From Acidobacteriota bacterium (GTDB taxonomy: Bacteria > Acidobacteriota > UBA4820 > DSQY01): a stretch of 56,398 nt of DNA. The stretch is taken from NCBI GenBank assembly GCA_021778515.1, contig JAJYCJ010000009.1, positions 1 to 56,398 on the forward strand, written 5' to 3'. The position numbers and the translations under genes are program-made. This document shows positions 9,786 to 18,168 of this stretch, in pieces. Below the pieces are notes generated by a model. The model was not told where the DNA came from. It did no database searches and saw nothing but the letters and a program-made list of their open reading frames with translations. The stretch's first letter is position 1. Every line of letters begins with the position of its first letter.

Positions 9786-9802
9786 GCCTCAGACTCCTGC
9801 AT

Positions 9803-10240
9803 TCAGCTCAATTTCACTGGGAAGGGCTCAGGCTTCTGGGCCTGATGGGGGTGGTGATCCCCGGCGTAGACCTTCATCTTCCGTATCAGGCGGTCCCCGA
9901 TGCGGTTCTTGGGCAGCATGCCCCTCACGGCCTTCTCGATGAGGCGGGTGGGTTGCTTGGCCACGAGGTCTCTGGCCGCCGTCTCCTTCAGGCCTCCGGG
10001 GTACATCGAGTGGTGCCGGTAGATCTTGTCGGTCCATTTGGCACCCGTCAGCCGCACCTTCTCGGCATTGACTACCACGACGAAGTCGCCCGTCTGGACG
10101 TGGGGCGTATAGCAGGTCTTGTGCTTGCCCATGAGGACGCGGGCCACCTCGGTCGCCAGCCTGCCCAGGGTCTTTCCGTCGGCATCCACCAAGAACCAGT
10201 TCCGCGGAATCTCCCCACTCTTTGGGAAATACGTGCTCAT
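9803..10240 (-). CDS. rplM: 50S ribosomal protein L13
   Basis: This 145-residue large-subunit protein carries the L13 signatures WFLVDADGKTLGRLATEVA, GDFVVVVNAEKVRLTG and the AVRGMLPKNRIGDRLIRKMKVYAG block. The ATG at 10240 has AGGAG seven bases upstream and lies about 50 bases downstream of a strong promoter start. It begins the rplM-rpsI operon. Confidence 0.97.
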   Translation of the reverse strand: MSTYFPKSGEIPRNWFLVDADGKTLGRLATEVARVLMGKHKTCYTPHVQTGDFVVVVNAEKVRLTGAKWTDKIYRHHSMYPGGLKETAARDLVAKQPTRLIEKAVRGMLPKNRIGDRLIRKMKVYAGDHHPHQAQKPEPFPVKLS

Positions 10241-10295
10241 CTGAACTCTCCTCAACTCGAACGCCTGGGCGGGCCATACGGCCGCGCAATTGTTG

Positions 10296-10324
10296 AGTTT
10301 ACGATAAAAGGCTTCCAGTGTCAA
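10296..10324 (-). promoter_or_regulatory. Strong sigma-70-type promoter of rplM-rpsI
   Basis: On the minus strand TTGACA (10319-10324) and TAAACT (10296-10301) are exactly 17 bases apart. The predicted start is near 10289, giving a leader of about 49 bases. The AT-rich hexamers stand out in this GC-rich sequence. Confidence 0.8.
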
Positions 10325-10477
10325 GGCTTGGGAGGAAGGCCCCCGGAGGTTGGCGGAGCGCCCCTGATCGCCAACTCCCGTTTCTCCCCTCTCGCGTGCC
10401 CGACGCGCCCCGCACCTCACACCCCCCGGACCTCCTGTTCTCATCCATGTTATCATGGGGCGCGTTTTGGAGGTTGA

Positions 10478-12256
10478 ATGGAGTTGAGACTGTTGGCCCG
10501 CATCCGGTTTCTGCTCCCCCTGCTCCTTTCGCTTCCCCTTCTGGCCCAGTCCCCCCCCCGTGACGCTCCCGTCCTCCCCTTCTCGGACGTCCACGCCGGC
10601 CTTAGGGGTACGGGCTTCACCGTCTTCCACGGGGAGACGGTCTCCCCCTTCCGGGTCCAGGTCCTCGGGACGGTGGACCAGGGTGCGGCCATGACGCGCA
10701 TGATCGTCTGCCGCCTGGACGGAGACGACCTGACCAAGACCGGCGTCCTGGCCGCCATGAGCGGCAGCCCCGTGTACGTCGAGGGGAAATTCCTGGGCGC
10801 CGTGGCCTACGCGTGGCCCTTCTCCAAGGAGCCCCTCTGCGGCGTCACGCCCGCCCAGGACCTGCTGGAAGTGAAGACCGCGGCCCAGGAGGCGACGGCT
10901 CGCGAGGGGGCCGGTCCGATGGAATCGCTATCGAGCTACCTGGCCGCTCTCGAAGGCGCGCAGGGCGGAGGGGCCGCGGTGCCGCTGGCCGCCGAGGGTT
11001 CTGTGCGCCGGCTGCTGGACCAGCTTCAGGATCGGGGGTTCACGTGGTCCGTGGCTGCCCGCGAGGGCTTCGGCACGGGCGGAGACGGCAAGACGCCGCC
11101 CGCCCCCTCGCGCCCGCCCGGGCCCGGAGGCATGATCGCCGTTCAGCTCGTATCCGGCGACGTCCAGTACGCCGCCTACGGCACCGTCTCGTGGGTGAAG
11201 GGAGACGAGTTCCTGGCCTTTGGCCACCCCTTCCTCAACCTGGGCAGCGTCGAGATGCCGGTGGTGGCGGCCCGGGTGGTCACCCCCGTGCCGAGCCTCC
11301 AGGCCGGTTTCAAGCTGTCCACTCCCCTCGGGCCCGTCGGCGTCGTTACCCAGGACAGGAAGACCGGCATTTTCGGCCGGTTCGGAGAAAGAGCCGACAC
11401 CCTGCCCGTCGAAGTCACCATCCAGGGGACCGGCGGAGATGGCCGGCACTACCACTTCGAGCTGATGCGCCACCCCCTCCTCACTCCGGCGCTCCTCATG
11501 GGCGCCCTGAATTCGCTGTGGAACTCCGTGGAGGGCCAGGCCGGCGTCAGGACCATCCTCGTGAGCGGCCTGAGCCTGGACCTTTCGGACGGCCGGTCCC
11601 TGCGGCTCAAGGACCAGGCCTTCGCGGGGCCAACCTACTCGTTGGATGCCTTCAACTACCTCTCCGCACTCCTGGGCCTGCTCAGCGGCAACCCTTACGG
11701 CGAGGTCCACCTGAAGGGAATCCGCATGACCCTGGAGAGGATGGCCGACAACCGCTCGGCCACCGTGGAGACCGCCTGGCTGGACCGGAACGTGGTGGCG
11801 GCGGGCGAACCCCTCGGCCTGTCGGTCCGGCTGCAGCCCTTCCAGAAACCCAGCCGAGTGATCCGGCTTTCGATTCCCACCGGCGGACTTCCTGCGGGAC
11901 CCATCACCCTCTGGGTGGGCGGATCCTTCGCCGTGGAGCAGAAGATGGCCGGCTCCCTCGCCGAGGTGCCCCATTCCGCGAAGGACCTCCTCACGAGGCT
12001 CGCGGATCTTCCCTCCGACCAATACCTGCGGGTGGCCCTGGCGGCGCGCGAACCGGGGCTCCTGCTCCAGCACAAGCGGGTGGGCGGGCTCCCGCCCTCG
12101 ATGGCCGCACTGCTCTCCGCGCAACCCACCGCGAACGCCTCCCCTCCCGATGCCGCCAGCCTGCTCTGGGAGGATGCCGTGCCCGCGGACTCGGTTCCCG
12201 ATGGGATGGTGGAGCTCACCTTCACCGTGAAGGAGACCGGCGATGAAGCCAGGTAA
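10478..12256 (+). CDS. Secreted S55-like (SpoIVB-type) serine peptidase domain protein
   Basis: This 592-residue protein begins with a signal peptide (FLLPLLLSLPLLAQS, residues 11-25). Residues 35-130 match the S55 family: GLRGTGFTVFHGE, then LAAMSGSPVYVEGKFLGAVAYAWPF, where S95 in the MSGSP motif is the likely nucleophile. A second conserved block, EFLAFGHPFLNLG, occurs near residue 250. SpoIVB processes sporulation factors, but stand-alone S55 proteins of this length occur in non-spore-formers and their substrates are unknown. GGAGG precedes the start by four bases. The gene overlaps the next by 14 bases, which suggests joint production with the propeller protein. Confidence 0.75.
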   Translation: MELRLLARIRFLLPLLLSLPLLAQSPPRDAPVLPFSDVHAGLRGTGFTVFHGETVSPFRVQVLGTVDQGAAMTRMIVCRLDGDDLTKTGVLAAMSGSPVYVEGKFLGAVAYAWPFSKEPLCGVTPAQDLLEVKTAAQEATAREGAGPMESLSSYLAALEGAQGGGAAVPLAAEGSVRRLLDQLQDRGFTWSVAAREGFGTGGDGKTPPAPSRPPGPGGMIAVQLVSGDVQYAAYGTVSWVKGDEFLAFGHPFLNLGSVEMPVVAARVVTPVPSLQAGFKLSTPLGPVGVVTQDRKTGIFGRFGERADTLPVEVTIQGTGGDGRHYHFELMRHPLLTPALLMGALNSLWNSVEGQAGVRTILVSGLSLDLSDGRSLRLKDQAFAGPTYSLDAFNYLSALLGLLSGNPYGEVHLKGIRMTLERMADNRSATVETAWLDRNVVAAGEPLGLSVRLQPFQKPSRVIRLSIPTGGLPAGPITLWVGGSFAVEQKMAGSLAEVPHSAKDLLTRLADLPSDQYLRVALAAREPGLLLQHKRVGGLPPSMAALLSAQPTANASPPDAASLLWEDAVPADSVPDGMVELTFTVKETGDEAR

Positions 12257-14255
12257 GAAAACCATTCCGTGGATCGTGCTGACAACGCTCTCCCTGCTCG
12301 CCGCCGCCACCGCCGGCGCCACCCAAACCAAGATCCTGCTCTCCTCGGCCCAGGATCTCTGGCAGGGATACCCCGACGGCGTGCGCGTGAGCCCGAGCGG
12401 CAGCTTTGCCCCGGGGCCGGCTTTCGGGCCTTCGGTGGACCTGCCCGGACTGCCCCTGTGCGCCGTTCGCGCGGGGGGGACACTCTGGGTCGGCACCGCT
12501 CCGAGCGGCGACCTGCTGCGCGTGGACACCGGAGGCAAGGGCCCGACCGTGGCCCACCACTTTGGCGAGCCGCTCGTCACGGCCCTCGCGCTCCTGCCCG
12601 GAGGCGACCTCCTGGTCGGGACCTCCACCCCGGCGAAGATCTACCGGTTCGACCCGGCCACGGGAAAGACCACCCAGGTGGCCGCCCTGAAGGCCGAATA
12701 CGTATGGGCGCTCCTGTCCCAGCCCGCAGGCATTCTGGCCGCCACCGGTAAACCGGGCCGGGTCTTCAAGATCCCCGAAAAGGGGGAGCCGGAGCTCGTG
12801 CTCGACGCCTCGGCGGACCACGTGCGGTGTCTGGTTCCATGGAAGGGCGCCGTCTGGGCGGGCACAAGCGGACCGGCCTCCCTCTTTCGCCTCGAGGGCG
12901 GCAAGGCCTACCTGGCCTTTGGCCTGGACCAGGAGGAGGTGGCCGCCATGGTCGTCCGCGGCGGCGACCTGTTCGTAGGCGCCAACGACAAGGCGGGCCA
13001 GCCCGCGGTGGGCAGCGAGAAGGCGGGCAGCGCCAAGCCATCCGGAAACTCCACCGTGTATGTGTTGTCGGAGGGCAAGCCTCCCACGCCGGTGGAGCGC
13101 TTCCAGACCCCCATCCTCTGCGCCGCGTCCTCCGGAGGCGAAGGGTTTATGGGGCTGGCGGACGGCCGCCTGATGGTGACCGACGGGCAGGACGTCGCGC
13201 TGCTCGCGCACTGGGAGGATGCCCAGGTGACGGCCCTGGCCGGTGGCGAGGGCCCGCCCGTCGTGCTGACGGGGAATCCCAACGCTTTCCTGGGGCCGTC
13301 GACCGGTGCGGGCGAGAGGTACGCCTCGCCCGTAGCCGACCTGGGCGGCCCTTCCATCTTCGGTGTGGTTTCGGTCATGGGTTCCGGCGCCCAGCTGCAG
13401 GTGCGCGCGGGGAACACCCCCAAACCCGGGCCCTTCTGGAGTGCCTGGGTCTCCTCGGAGCGCTCCGACTCGCTTCCCCTGGCCCGTTACGCCCAGTGGA
13501 AGATCGAACTGACGGGAGGCAGCACGCTGCGAGGGGTCTCCCTGGCCTACCGCAACGCCAACCGCGCGCCGGTCTTCGTCTCCGCCCAGGTCAACCCGCC
13601 CGGCGAGATCTTCGTGCGCTCCCCGAGCCAGCTCGGGGACCGGCTGGTGCGCGAGATCCACGACAAGGACAGGATCTTTCCCAGCCTCGCCCTCGCGCCC
13701 GGCCAGGACACCCCTCCTCAGAAGTACTTCCTTCAGGGCTTTCGGATGATTACCTGGAAGGTGGAGGATCCCGACGGGGACGAGGTGGAGATGAAGGTGG
13801 AGTTCCGGCCCGAAGGCGGGGTCTCCTGGTACACGCTGACACGGCACGTGAAAGACTCCTTCTACGACTTCGACGCCCGCGGCCTTCCCGACGGGCTGTA
13901 CCGAATCCGGCTGACGGCCGACGACGCCCCCTCGAACCCGGAGGGGCAGGGGCTGAGCACCGTCCTGGAGCTTCCTGACTTCCGGGTGGACAACACGCCG
14001 CCTTCCGTCGAACTCAGGCCGGAGGGACCAGGCAAGCTGGCGGTGCAGGCGACGGACAACACCTCCGTGCAGGCCGTCCGCGCCAGCGTGGACGGGCAGC
14101 CCTGGCAGACGCTCGAAGCCGTCGCGGGGGAAGAGGGAGGCCGATCGAGGAGCTACGTCGTGACCTATCCCGCGTCGGGCCAGCACTGGATCGCGGTCCA
14201 GGCCGTCGATCCCTTCCGGAACGAGGCCACGGCCTCCTGGCTGACGGGCCCTTGA
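12243..14255 (+). CDS. Exported propeller-like protein with C-terminal Ig/FN3-like region
   Basis: This 670-residue protein has a signal peptide (IVLTTLSLLAAATAGAT, about residues 10-27). Short repeats such as LWVGTAPSGDLLRVD, LLVGTSTPAKIYRFDPATG and VWAGTSGPASLFRLEGG, spaced about 40-50 residues apart, point to a beta-propeller over residues 60-350. The C-terminal third contains DPDGDEVEMKVEFRPEGGVSW and GLPDGLYRIRLTADDAPSNP, typical of Ig/FN3-like folds. No catalytic motif is seen. Its start lies inside the S55 gene, so the two are translationally coupled and may act on the same envelope target. Exact function is unknown. Confidence 0.65.
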   Translation: MKPGKKTIPWIVLTTLSLLAAATAGATQTKILLSSAQDLWQGYPDGVRVSPSGSFAPGPAFGPSVDLPGLPLCAVRAGGTLWVGTAPSGDLLRVDTGGKGPTVAHHFGEPLVTALALLPGGDLLVGTSTPAKIYRFDPATGKTTQVAALKAEYVWALLSQPAGILAATGKPGRVFKIPEKGEPELVLDASADHVRCLVPWKGAVWAGTSGPASLFRLEGGKAYLAFGLDQEEVAAMVVRGGDLFVGANDKAGQPAVGSEKAGSAKPSGNSTVYVLSEGKPPTPVERFQTPILCAASSGGEGFMGLADGRLMVTDGQDVALLAHWEDAQVTALAGGEGPPVVLTGNPNAFLGPSTGAGERYASPVADLGGPSIFGVVSVMGSGAQLQVRAGNTPKPGPFWSAWVSSERSDSLPLARYAQWKIELTGGSTLRGVSLAYRNANRAPVFVSAQVNPPGEIFVRSPSQLGDRLVREIHDKDRIFPSLALAPGQDTPPQKYFLQGFRMITWKVEDPDGDEVEMKVEFRPEGGVSWYTLTRHVKDSFYDFDARGLPDGLYRIRLTADDAPSNPEGQGLSTVLELPDFRVDNTPPSVELRPEGPGKLAVQATDNTSVQAVRASVDGQPWQTLEAVAGEEGGRSRSYVVTYPASGQHWIAVQAVDPFRNEATASWLTGP

Positions 14256-14328
14256 CGGACCAGATCGCGAATTCGTTGGGCGGGGCCTGACGGAGAAAGG
14301 CTCCACCGCTAATCGCTAGGAGGACGAC

Positions 14329-16947
14329 GTGACCATTCTCAGGAAGGGGACCTGGTTCATCGGCCGGTACACCGGCGAATCCGAGAGCGCCAGGCTCAAG
14401 GCGGGCGCCACGCCACCCCCGGAGGGCAAGAGCTACGCTCCCGACAAGCTCGTGGATGTACTGCACATCAAGCTCGAGGTGTCCTTCGATCTGGCTGACA
14501 AAGCCGTGCACGGCACCGCGACTCACACCATCTCCCCCCTCAGCGACGGTCTCGATCACCTCGTGCTCGACTGCGTGGAGCTCACGGTGGAGGGGGTGGC
14601 CGACGGCAAGGGCAGGGCACTCCCCTCCGACTGCGACGGGGAGAAGCTGCGGATCGCCTTTCCAAAGCCGCTGAAAGCCGGCCACCCCGTCGAGGTCTGT
14701 GTGCGCTACCGCGGCACCCCCCGCTCGGGCCTTTATTTCACGGGTCCCTCCGAGGCCTGCCCCGATACGGCCGCGCAGGTGTGGAGCCAGGGGCAGGACG
14801 AGGACAGCCGCCACTGGTTCCCCTGCTTCGACTACCCCAATGAGAAGGCCACCTCCGAGACCCTCGTGACGGTGCCCGATACATGGACCGTCGTGGGCAA
14901 CGGGACCCTGGTGGGCGTGACGAGCGGGAGCCGAAGAGGGACCAAGACCTGGCACCACCGCATGGAGGTGCCTCACGTCAGCTACCTCATCTCCATCGCC
15001 TGCGGTGAGTTCGCCAAGATCGAGGACACCTGGCGAGGGACTCCCGTCCAGTACTTCGTCAAGCCGGGGAAAGAGAAACAGGCCAGGCGCGCCTTCTCCT
15101 TGACGCCGGACATGCTCGAGCACTTCTCCGAGACCTTCGGCTACGCCTATCCCTACCCCAAGTACAGCCAGGTGGTGGTGGAGGACTTCATCTTCGGCGG
15201 CATGGAGAACATCAGCGCCACCACGCTCATTGATCGGTGCCTCATGGACGAGCGCGCGGCCCTCGACTACGAGCCCCAGGACCTGGTCAGCCACGAGCTG
15301 GCCCACCAGTGGTTCGGGGACCTGGTCACGTGCAAGGACTGGTCCCACGCCTGGCTGAACGAGGGCTTCGCCACCTTCTCCGAGGTGGTGTACCGAGAGC
15401 ACTGGCGCGGCGGGGAGGACGCCGGCTACCACAGGCTCCAGCAGATGCAGAGCTACTTCGAGCGCGACCGCTCCGAGAGGAGGCCCATCGTCACGAAGGC
15501 CTACACCCTTCCCATGGAGCTCTTCGACCAGCACATCTACGAGAAGGGGGGCCTCGTCCTCCACATGCTCCGTCACGCGCTCGGCGACGGGCCCTTCTGG
15601 CAGAGCGTCCAGGCCTACCTGCACGAGTTCGCCGGCCGGAACGTGCAGACCGAGGACCTCATCGGGGTCATCAATCGCGTGACGGGAAAGAACATGGAGT
15701 GGTTCTTCGACCAGTGGGTCTTCGGCGCGGGCTTCCCCGAATTCGAGGTGGCCTACGCCTGGGATGAGAAGCGGAAGACGGCCACCCTCACGGTGGACCA
15801 GAAGCAGAAGGTGGACGAGACGACGCCCGTGTTCCGCGCGCCCGTGACGGTCCGCTTCCACGGGCGCAGGACCGTCGAGGAACGGATAGAGGTCCGCCAG
15901 GCCCACCAGATCTTCAGCTTCCGGCTCGAGGAGAAGCCCGCCTTCGCGAGCTTCGATCCGGGCTTCCACATCCTGAAGAAGCTCGCCTTCAAGAAGCCCC
16001 AGGAGATGCTGAAGACCCAGCTCGTCAAGGATCCCGACTGGTTCGGGCGCGTCGAAGCCGCCCAGGCGCTCTGCAAGGAAGGGAGCCGCGAAGCGCTGGA
16101 GGCCGTCGGCCATGCGCTCCGGAGCGACCCCTTCTGGGGCGCCCGGGTGGAGATGGCCGCCGCGCTCGGGGAGAACGGCTCGCTGCATTCCCGCGACCTC
16201 CTCATCGAGGCGCTGGGGACGAAGGACCACAAGGTCCGCCGAGCGGTGGTTCGAGCCCTGGGCCAGTTCCAGGACGAGACCGCGGCGAAGGCCCTGCTGC
16301 CGCTGGCCAGAAAAGATCCCTCCTACTTCGTCGAGGGCGAGGCCAACGCGGCCCTCGGCGCCACGCGCCAAACCCTGGCCTTCGCCGCGTTGGAGAAAGC
16401 GGTCCGGAAGGAGAGCCACCTGGACGTGATCCGGGCGGGGGCGCTCTCGGGGCTGATGCGCCTGAGGGATGAGCGGGCGTGGCCTCTGCTCAGGGCCTGC
16501 GCCGCGCCCGGCGGCCGGCCCCAGGGGCGCATAGCCGCCATGCGGGCCATGGCCGCCATGGCCCGCGGCAGGGAGCCCCAGCGCTTCGACGTGCGCCAGG
16601 AACTGGAGCGTTACCTTTACGACGCCAACTTCTTCGCCAAGTTCGGGGCCATGATGGCCCTCGAACTCCTCGATGAGTCCGCCGCCGCCCTCGAGCTAGA
16701 GAGGATCGGTCAGCGCGAGGTGGACGGGCGCATCCGCATGAACGCCCGCGACATCGCGAGGACGCTTCGCGAGGGCAAGAGCAAGGGCGAGGAGATCGTC
16801 AGGCTCAGGGGCGAACTGGAGAAGCTGCGCGAGGACAGGCGTTCCCTGGAAGACCGCGTGGCCAAGCTCGAGGCCCTCGCCGCGCCCAAGCCGCCGAGAA
16901 GGCGAGCCAGCCGCGGAGCCATCTCGAAGGGCACGCCGAAGCGCTGA
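14329..16947 (+). CDS. M1 family aminopeptidase with HEAT-like C-terminal repeats
   Basis: This 872-residue zinc metallopeptidase removes N-terminal residues from peptides. Near residue 290 is the GGMEN substrate-binding motif. The zinc site is HELAHQWFGD with H322, E323, H326, and E345 in WLNEGFA, the exact M1 spacing. Residues about 560-780 form Ala/Leu/Arg helical repeats like HEAT repeats, and residues 810-855 look like a coiled coil before a basic tail. No signal peptide is obvious, so it is probably cytoplasmic. The GTG start follows AGGAGG by five bases. It lies 73 bases after the propeller gene. Confidence 0.93.
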   Translation: MTILRKGTWFIGRYTGESESARLKAGATPPPEGKSYAPDKLVDVLHIKLEVSFDLADKAVHGTATHTISPLSDGLDHLVLDCVELTVEGVADGKGRALPSDCDGEKLRIAFPKPLKAGHPVEVCVRYRGTPRSGLYFTGPSEACPDTAAQVWSQGQDEDSRHWFPCFDYPNEKATSETLVTVPDTWTVVGNGTLVGVTSGSRRGTKTWHHRMEVPHVSYLISIACGEFAKIEDTWRGTPVQYFVKPGKEKQARRAFSLTPDMLEHFSETFGYAYPYPKYSQVVVEDFIFGGMENISATTLIDRCLMDERAALDYEPQDLVSHELAHQWFGDLVTCKDWSHAWLNEGFATFSEVVYREHWRGGEDAGYHRLQQMQSYFERDRSERRPIVTKAYTLPMELFDQHIYEKGGLVLHMLRHALGDGPFWQSVQAYLHEFAGRNVQTEDLIGVINRVTGKNMEWFFDQWVFGAGFPEFEVAYAWDEKRKTATLTVDQKQKVDETTPVFRAPVTVRFHGRRTVEERIEVRQAHQIFSFRLEEKPAFASFDPGFHILKKLAFKKPQEMLKTQLVKDPDWFGRVEAAQALCKEGSREALEAVGHALRSDPFWGARVEMAAALGENGSLHSRDLLIEALGTKDHKVRRAVVRALGQFQDETAAKALLPLARKDPSYFVEGEANAALGATRQTLAFAALEKAVRKESHLDVIRAGALSGLMRLRDERAWPLLRACAAPGGRPQGRIAAMRAMAAMARGREPQRFDVRQELERYLYDANFFAKFGAMMALELLDESAAALELERIGQREVDGRIRMNARDIARTLREGKSKGEEIVRLRGELEKLREDRRSLEDRVAKLEALAAPKPPRRRASRGAISKGTPKR

Positions 16948-17051
16948 CGAGACGAAAAAGCAGCGAGAGCGCGGCTCAAAGGGGACGAGGAATCCTTTCG
17001 ATCTCGATGGCCCGGGGCGCCGAATGGACCATCCCTCTCTGCAGAGCGCTC

Positions 17052-17831
17052 CTACGGCCGCTGGTTGGCGGCCGGAGGCGGCTTGTGTGACGACTCACCC
17101 CGGTAGTAGGGGGTCTCAAAGAACCGGCTCTCCAGCACGTCGAGGAAGCGGCCCGCCTTGCCGGTCCTCTGGCAGCAGAAGAAGAGGCTCACGGCAAAAC
17201 CCGGCAACAGGCGGGCGAGCGGTCTGGCGAGGGATTTCGGGAATGGGTAGAAGTTGGATCCCCCGACCTCGACGACGCGGAAGTAGCCGTCCGCCTCGAT
17301 GAAGCGCCGGAACCCCGGCTTCGTGAAGCCGCGCACGTGCGGTCCCAGCACGTCGATGGGACTCGGCTGCATGCCCAGGCCCAGCATGATACGGCTGTGG
17401 AGCGAGGCCAGATTGGGAACCCCGACGATGAAGAGGCCGCCCGGCTTCAAGACCCGGGACACCTCCGAGGCGATCCAGAAGATCTCCTTGGCATGCTCCA
17501 TCATCTGGTTCGCGAGGACCACGTCCAGGAAGGCCGTTTCGAAGGGGAAGGCGCTGCGTTCCACGTCCGCCTGGCGCACGTCCACGCCCAAGGCCCTCGC
17601 CGCTTCCACGTAGGGCGGATGGCTCTCCAGGCCGAAGAGCTTCGTTCGGCGAGGTTCCAGGGACTTGGCCACGTTCAGGAGATCGGCTCCCAATCCGAGG
17701 CCGATGTCCAGGACGTTCAGCTCACCCTCGACGGCGCTCTGCGCATGACGGCGAGCCATGCCCGCGATCACCTCGCGCCCGTAGTTCAGCTCCACCGTGC
17801 GCGCCTTGAGCCTGGCCAACAATGCCCGCAT
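17052..17831 (-). CDS. Class I SAM-dependent methyltransferase (type 11)
   Basis: This 259-residue protein has the Rossmann motif I, VLDIGLGLGADLLNVA, an acidic strand-2 end (GLESHPP), and LDVVLANQMMEHAKEIFWIASEVSRVLKPGGLFIVGVPN, the methyltransferase-11 motif IV/VI block. The substrate cannot be read from sequence; similar proteins methylate lipids, quinones or glycan precursors. The ATG at 17831 is preferred to an upstream in-frame TTG at 17861. It is convergent with the M1 aminopeptidase and stands alone. Confidence 0.85.
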   Translation of the reverse strand: MRALLARLKARTVELNYGREVIAGMARRHAQSAVEGELNVLDIGLGLGADLLNVAKSLEPRRTKLFGLESHPPYVEAARALGVDVRQADVERSAFPFETAFLDVVLANQMMEHAKEIFWIASEVSRVLKPGGLFIVGVPNLASLHSRIMLGLGMQPSPIDVLGPHVRGFTKPGFRRFIEADGYFRVVEVGGSNFYPFPKSLARPLARLLPGFAVSLFFCCQRTGKAGRFLDVLESRFFETPYYRGESSHKPPPAANQRP

Positions 17832-17913
17832 CTTCGCAACCTTTCGTGGCCCATTGTACAAGGATGCACCGCCTCGGCGGGAGGGAGGTCGTGGCGGACC
17901 CTTCTCCGGGGGG

Positions 17914-18168
17914 TCACCGCCGGATGGAGAGCACGACCAGGTAGAGGACGCAGAAGGAGAGCAGGAGCCCCGCGATGGCCACGGCGAGGGCGATCCACAG
18001 CTTGCGCGCGGGATGGCGCTGGCCGCCTCCGGCCGATTGGGGAAACTGCGAGTGGCCGCACACCGGGCACGTCAGCACGAAGACCGGCGAAGAGGTGCCG
18101 CAGATCGGGCAGGCCTTCCGAGGCACCTCCGGCCCGACGCCTCCCGCGCCATCGTGCGGAGCGGTCAT
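17914..18168 (-). CDS. Small zinc-ribbon membrane protein
   Basis: This 84-residue protein has two CxxC pairs (C20-P-I-C23 and C34-P-V-C37) that form a zinc ribbon. A basic linker follows, then one C-terminal transmembrane helix, LWIALAVAIAGLLLSFCVLYLVVLSI. Its ATG at 18168 overlaps the uvrC stop as ATGA, with GGAGGGAG just upstream, so it is co-translated with uvrC. The zinc ribbon should face the cytoplasm. No function can be assigned; the tie to uvrC may be only operonic. Confidence 0.75.
   Translation of the reverse strand: MTAPHDGAGGVGPEVPRKACPICGTSSPVFVLTCPVCGHSQFPQSAGGGQRHPARKLWIALAVAIAGLLLSFCVLYLVVLSIRR

Noticed and set aside
12222-14306. Minus-strand open frame opposite the propeller gene
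   Set aside because: It is antisense to a gene with signal peptide and repeats, and it has no ribosome-binding site or known motif.
14014-16419. Long minus-strand open frame (about 800 codons) opposite the M1 aminopeptidase
   Set aside because: It mirrors the strongly supported M1 gene, lacks recognisable domains and has the odd composition expected of antisense frames in GC-rich DNA.
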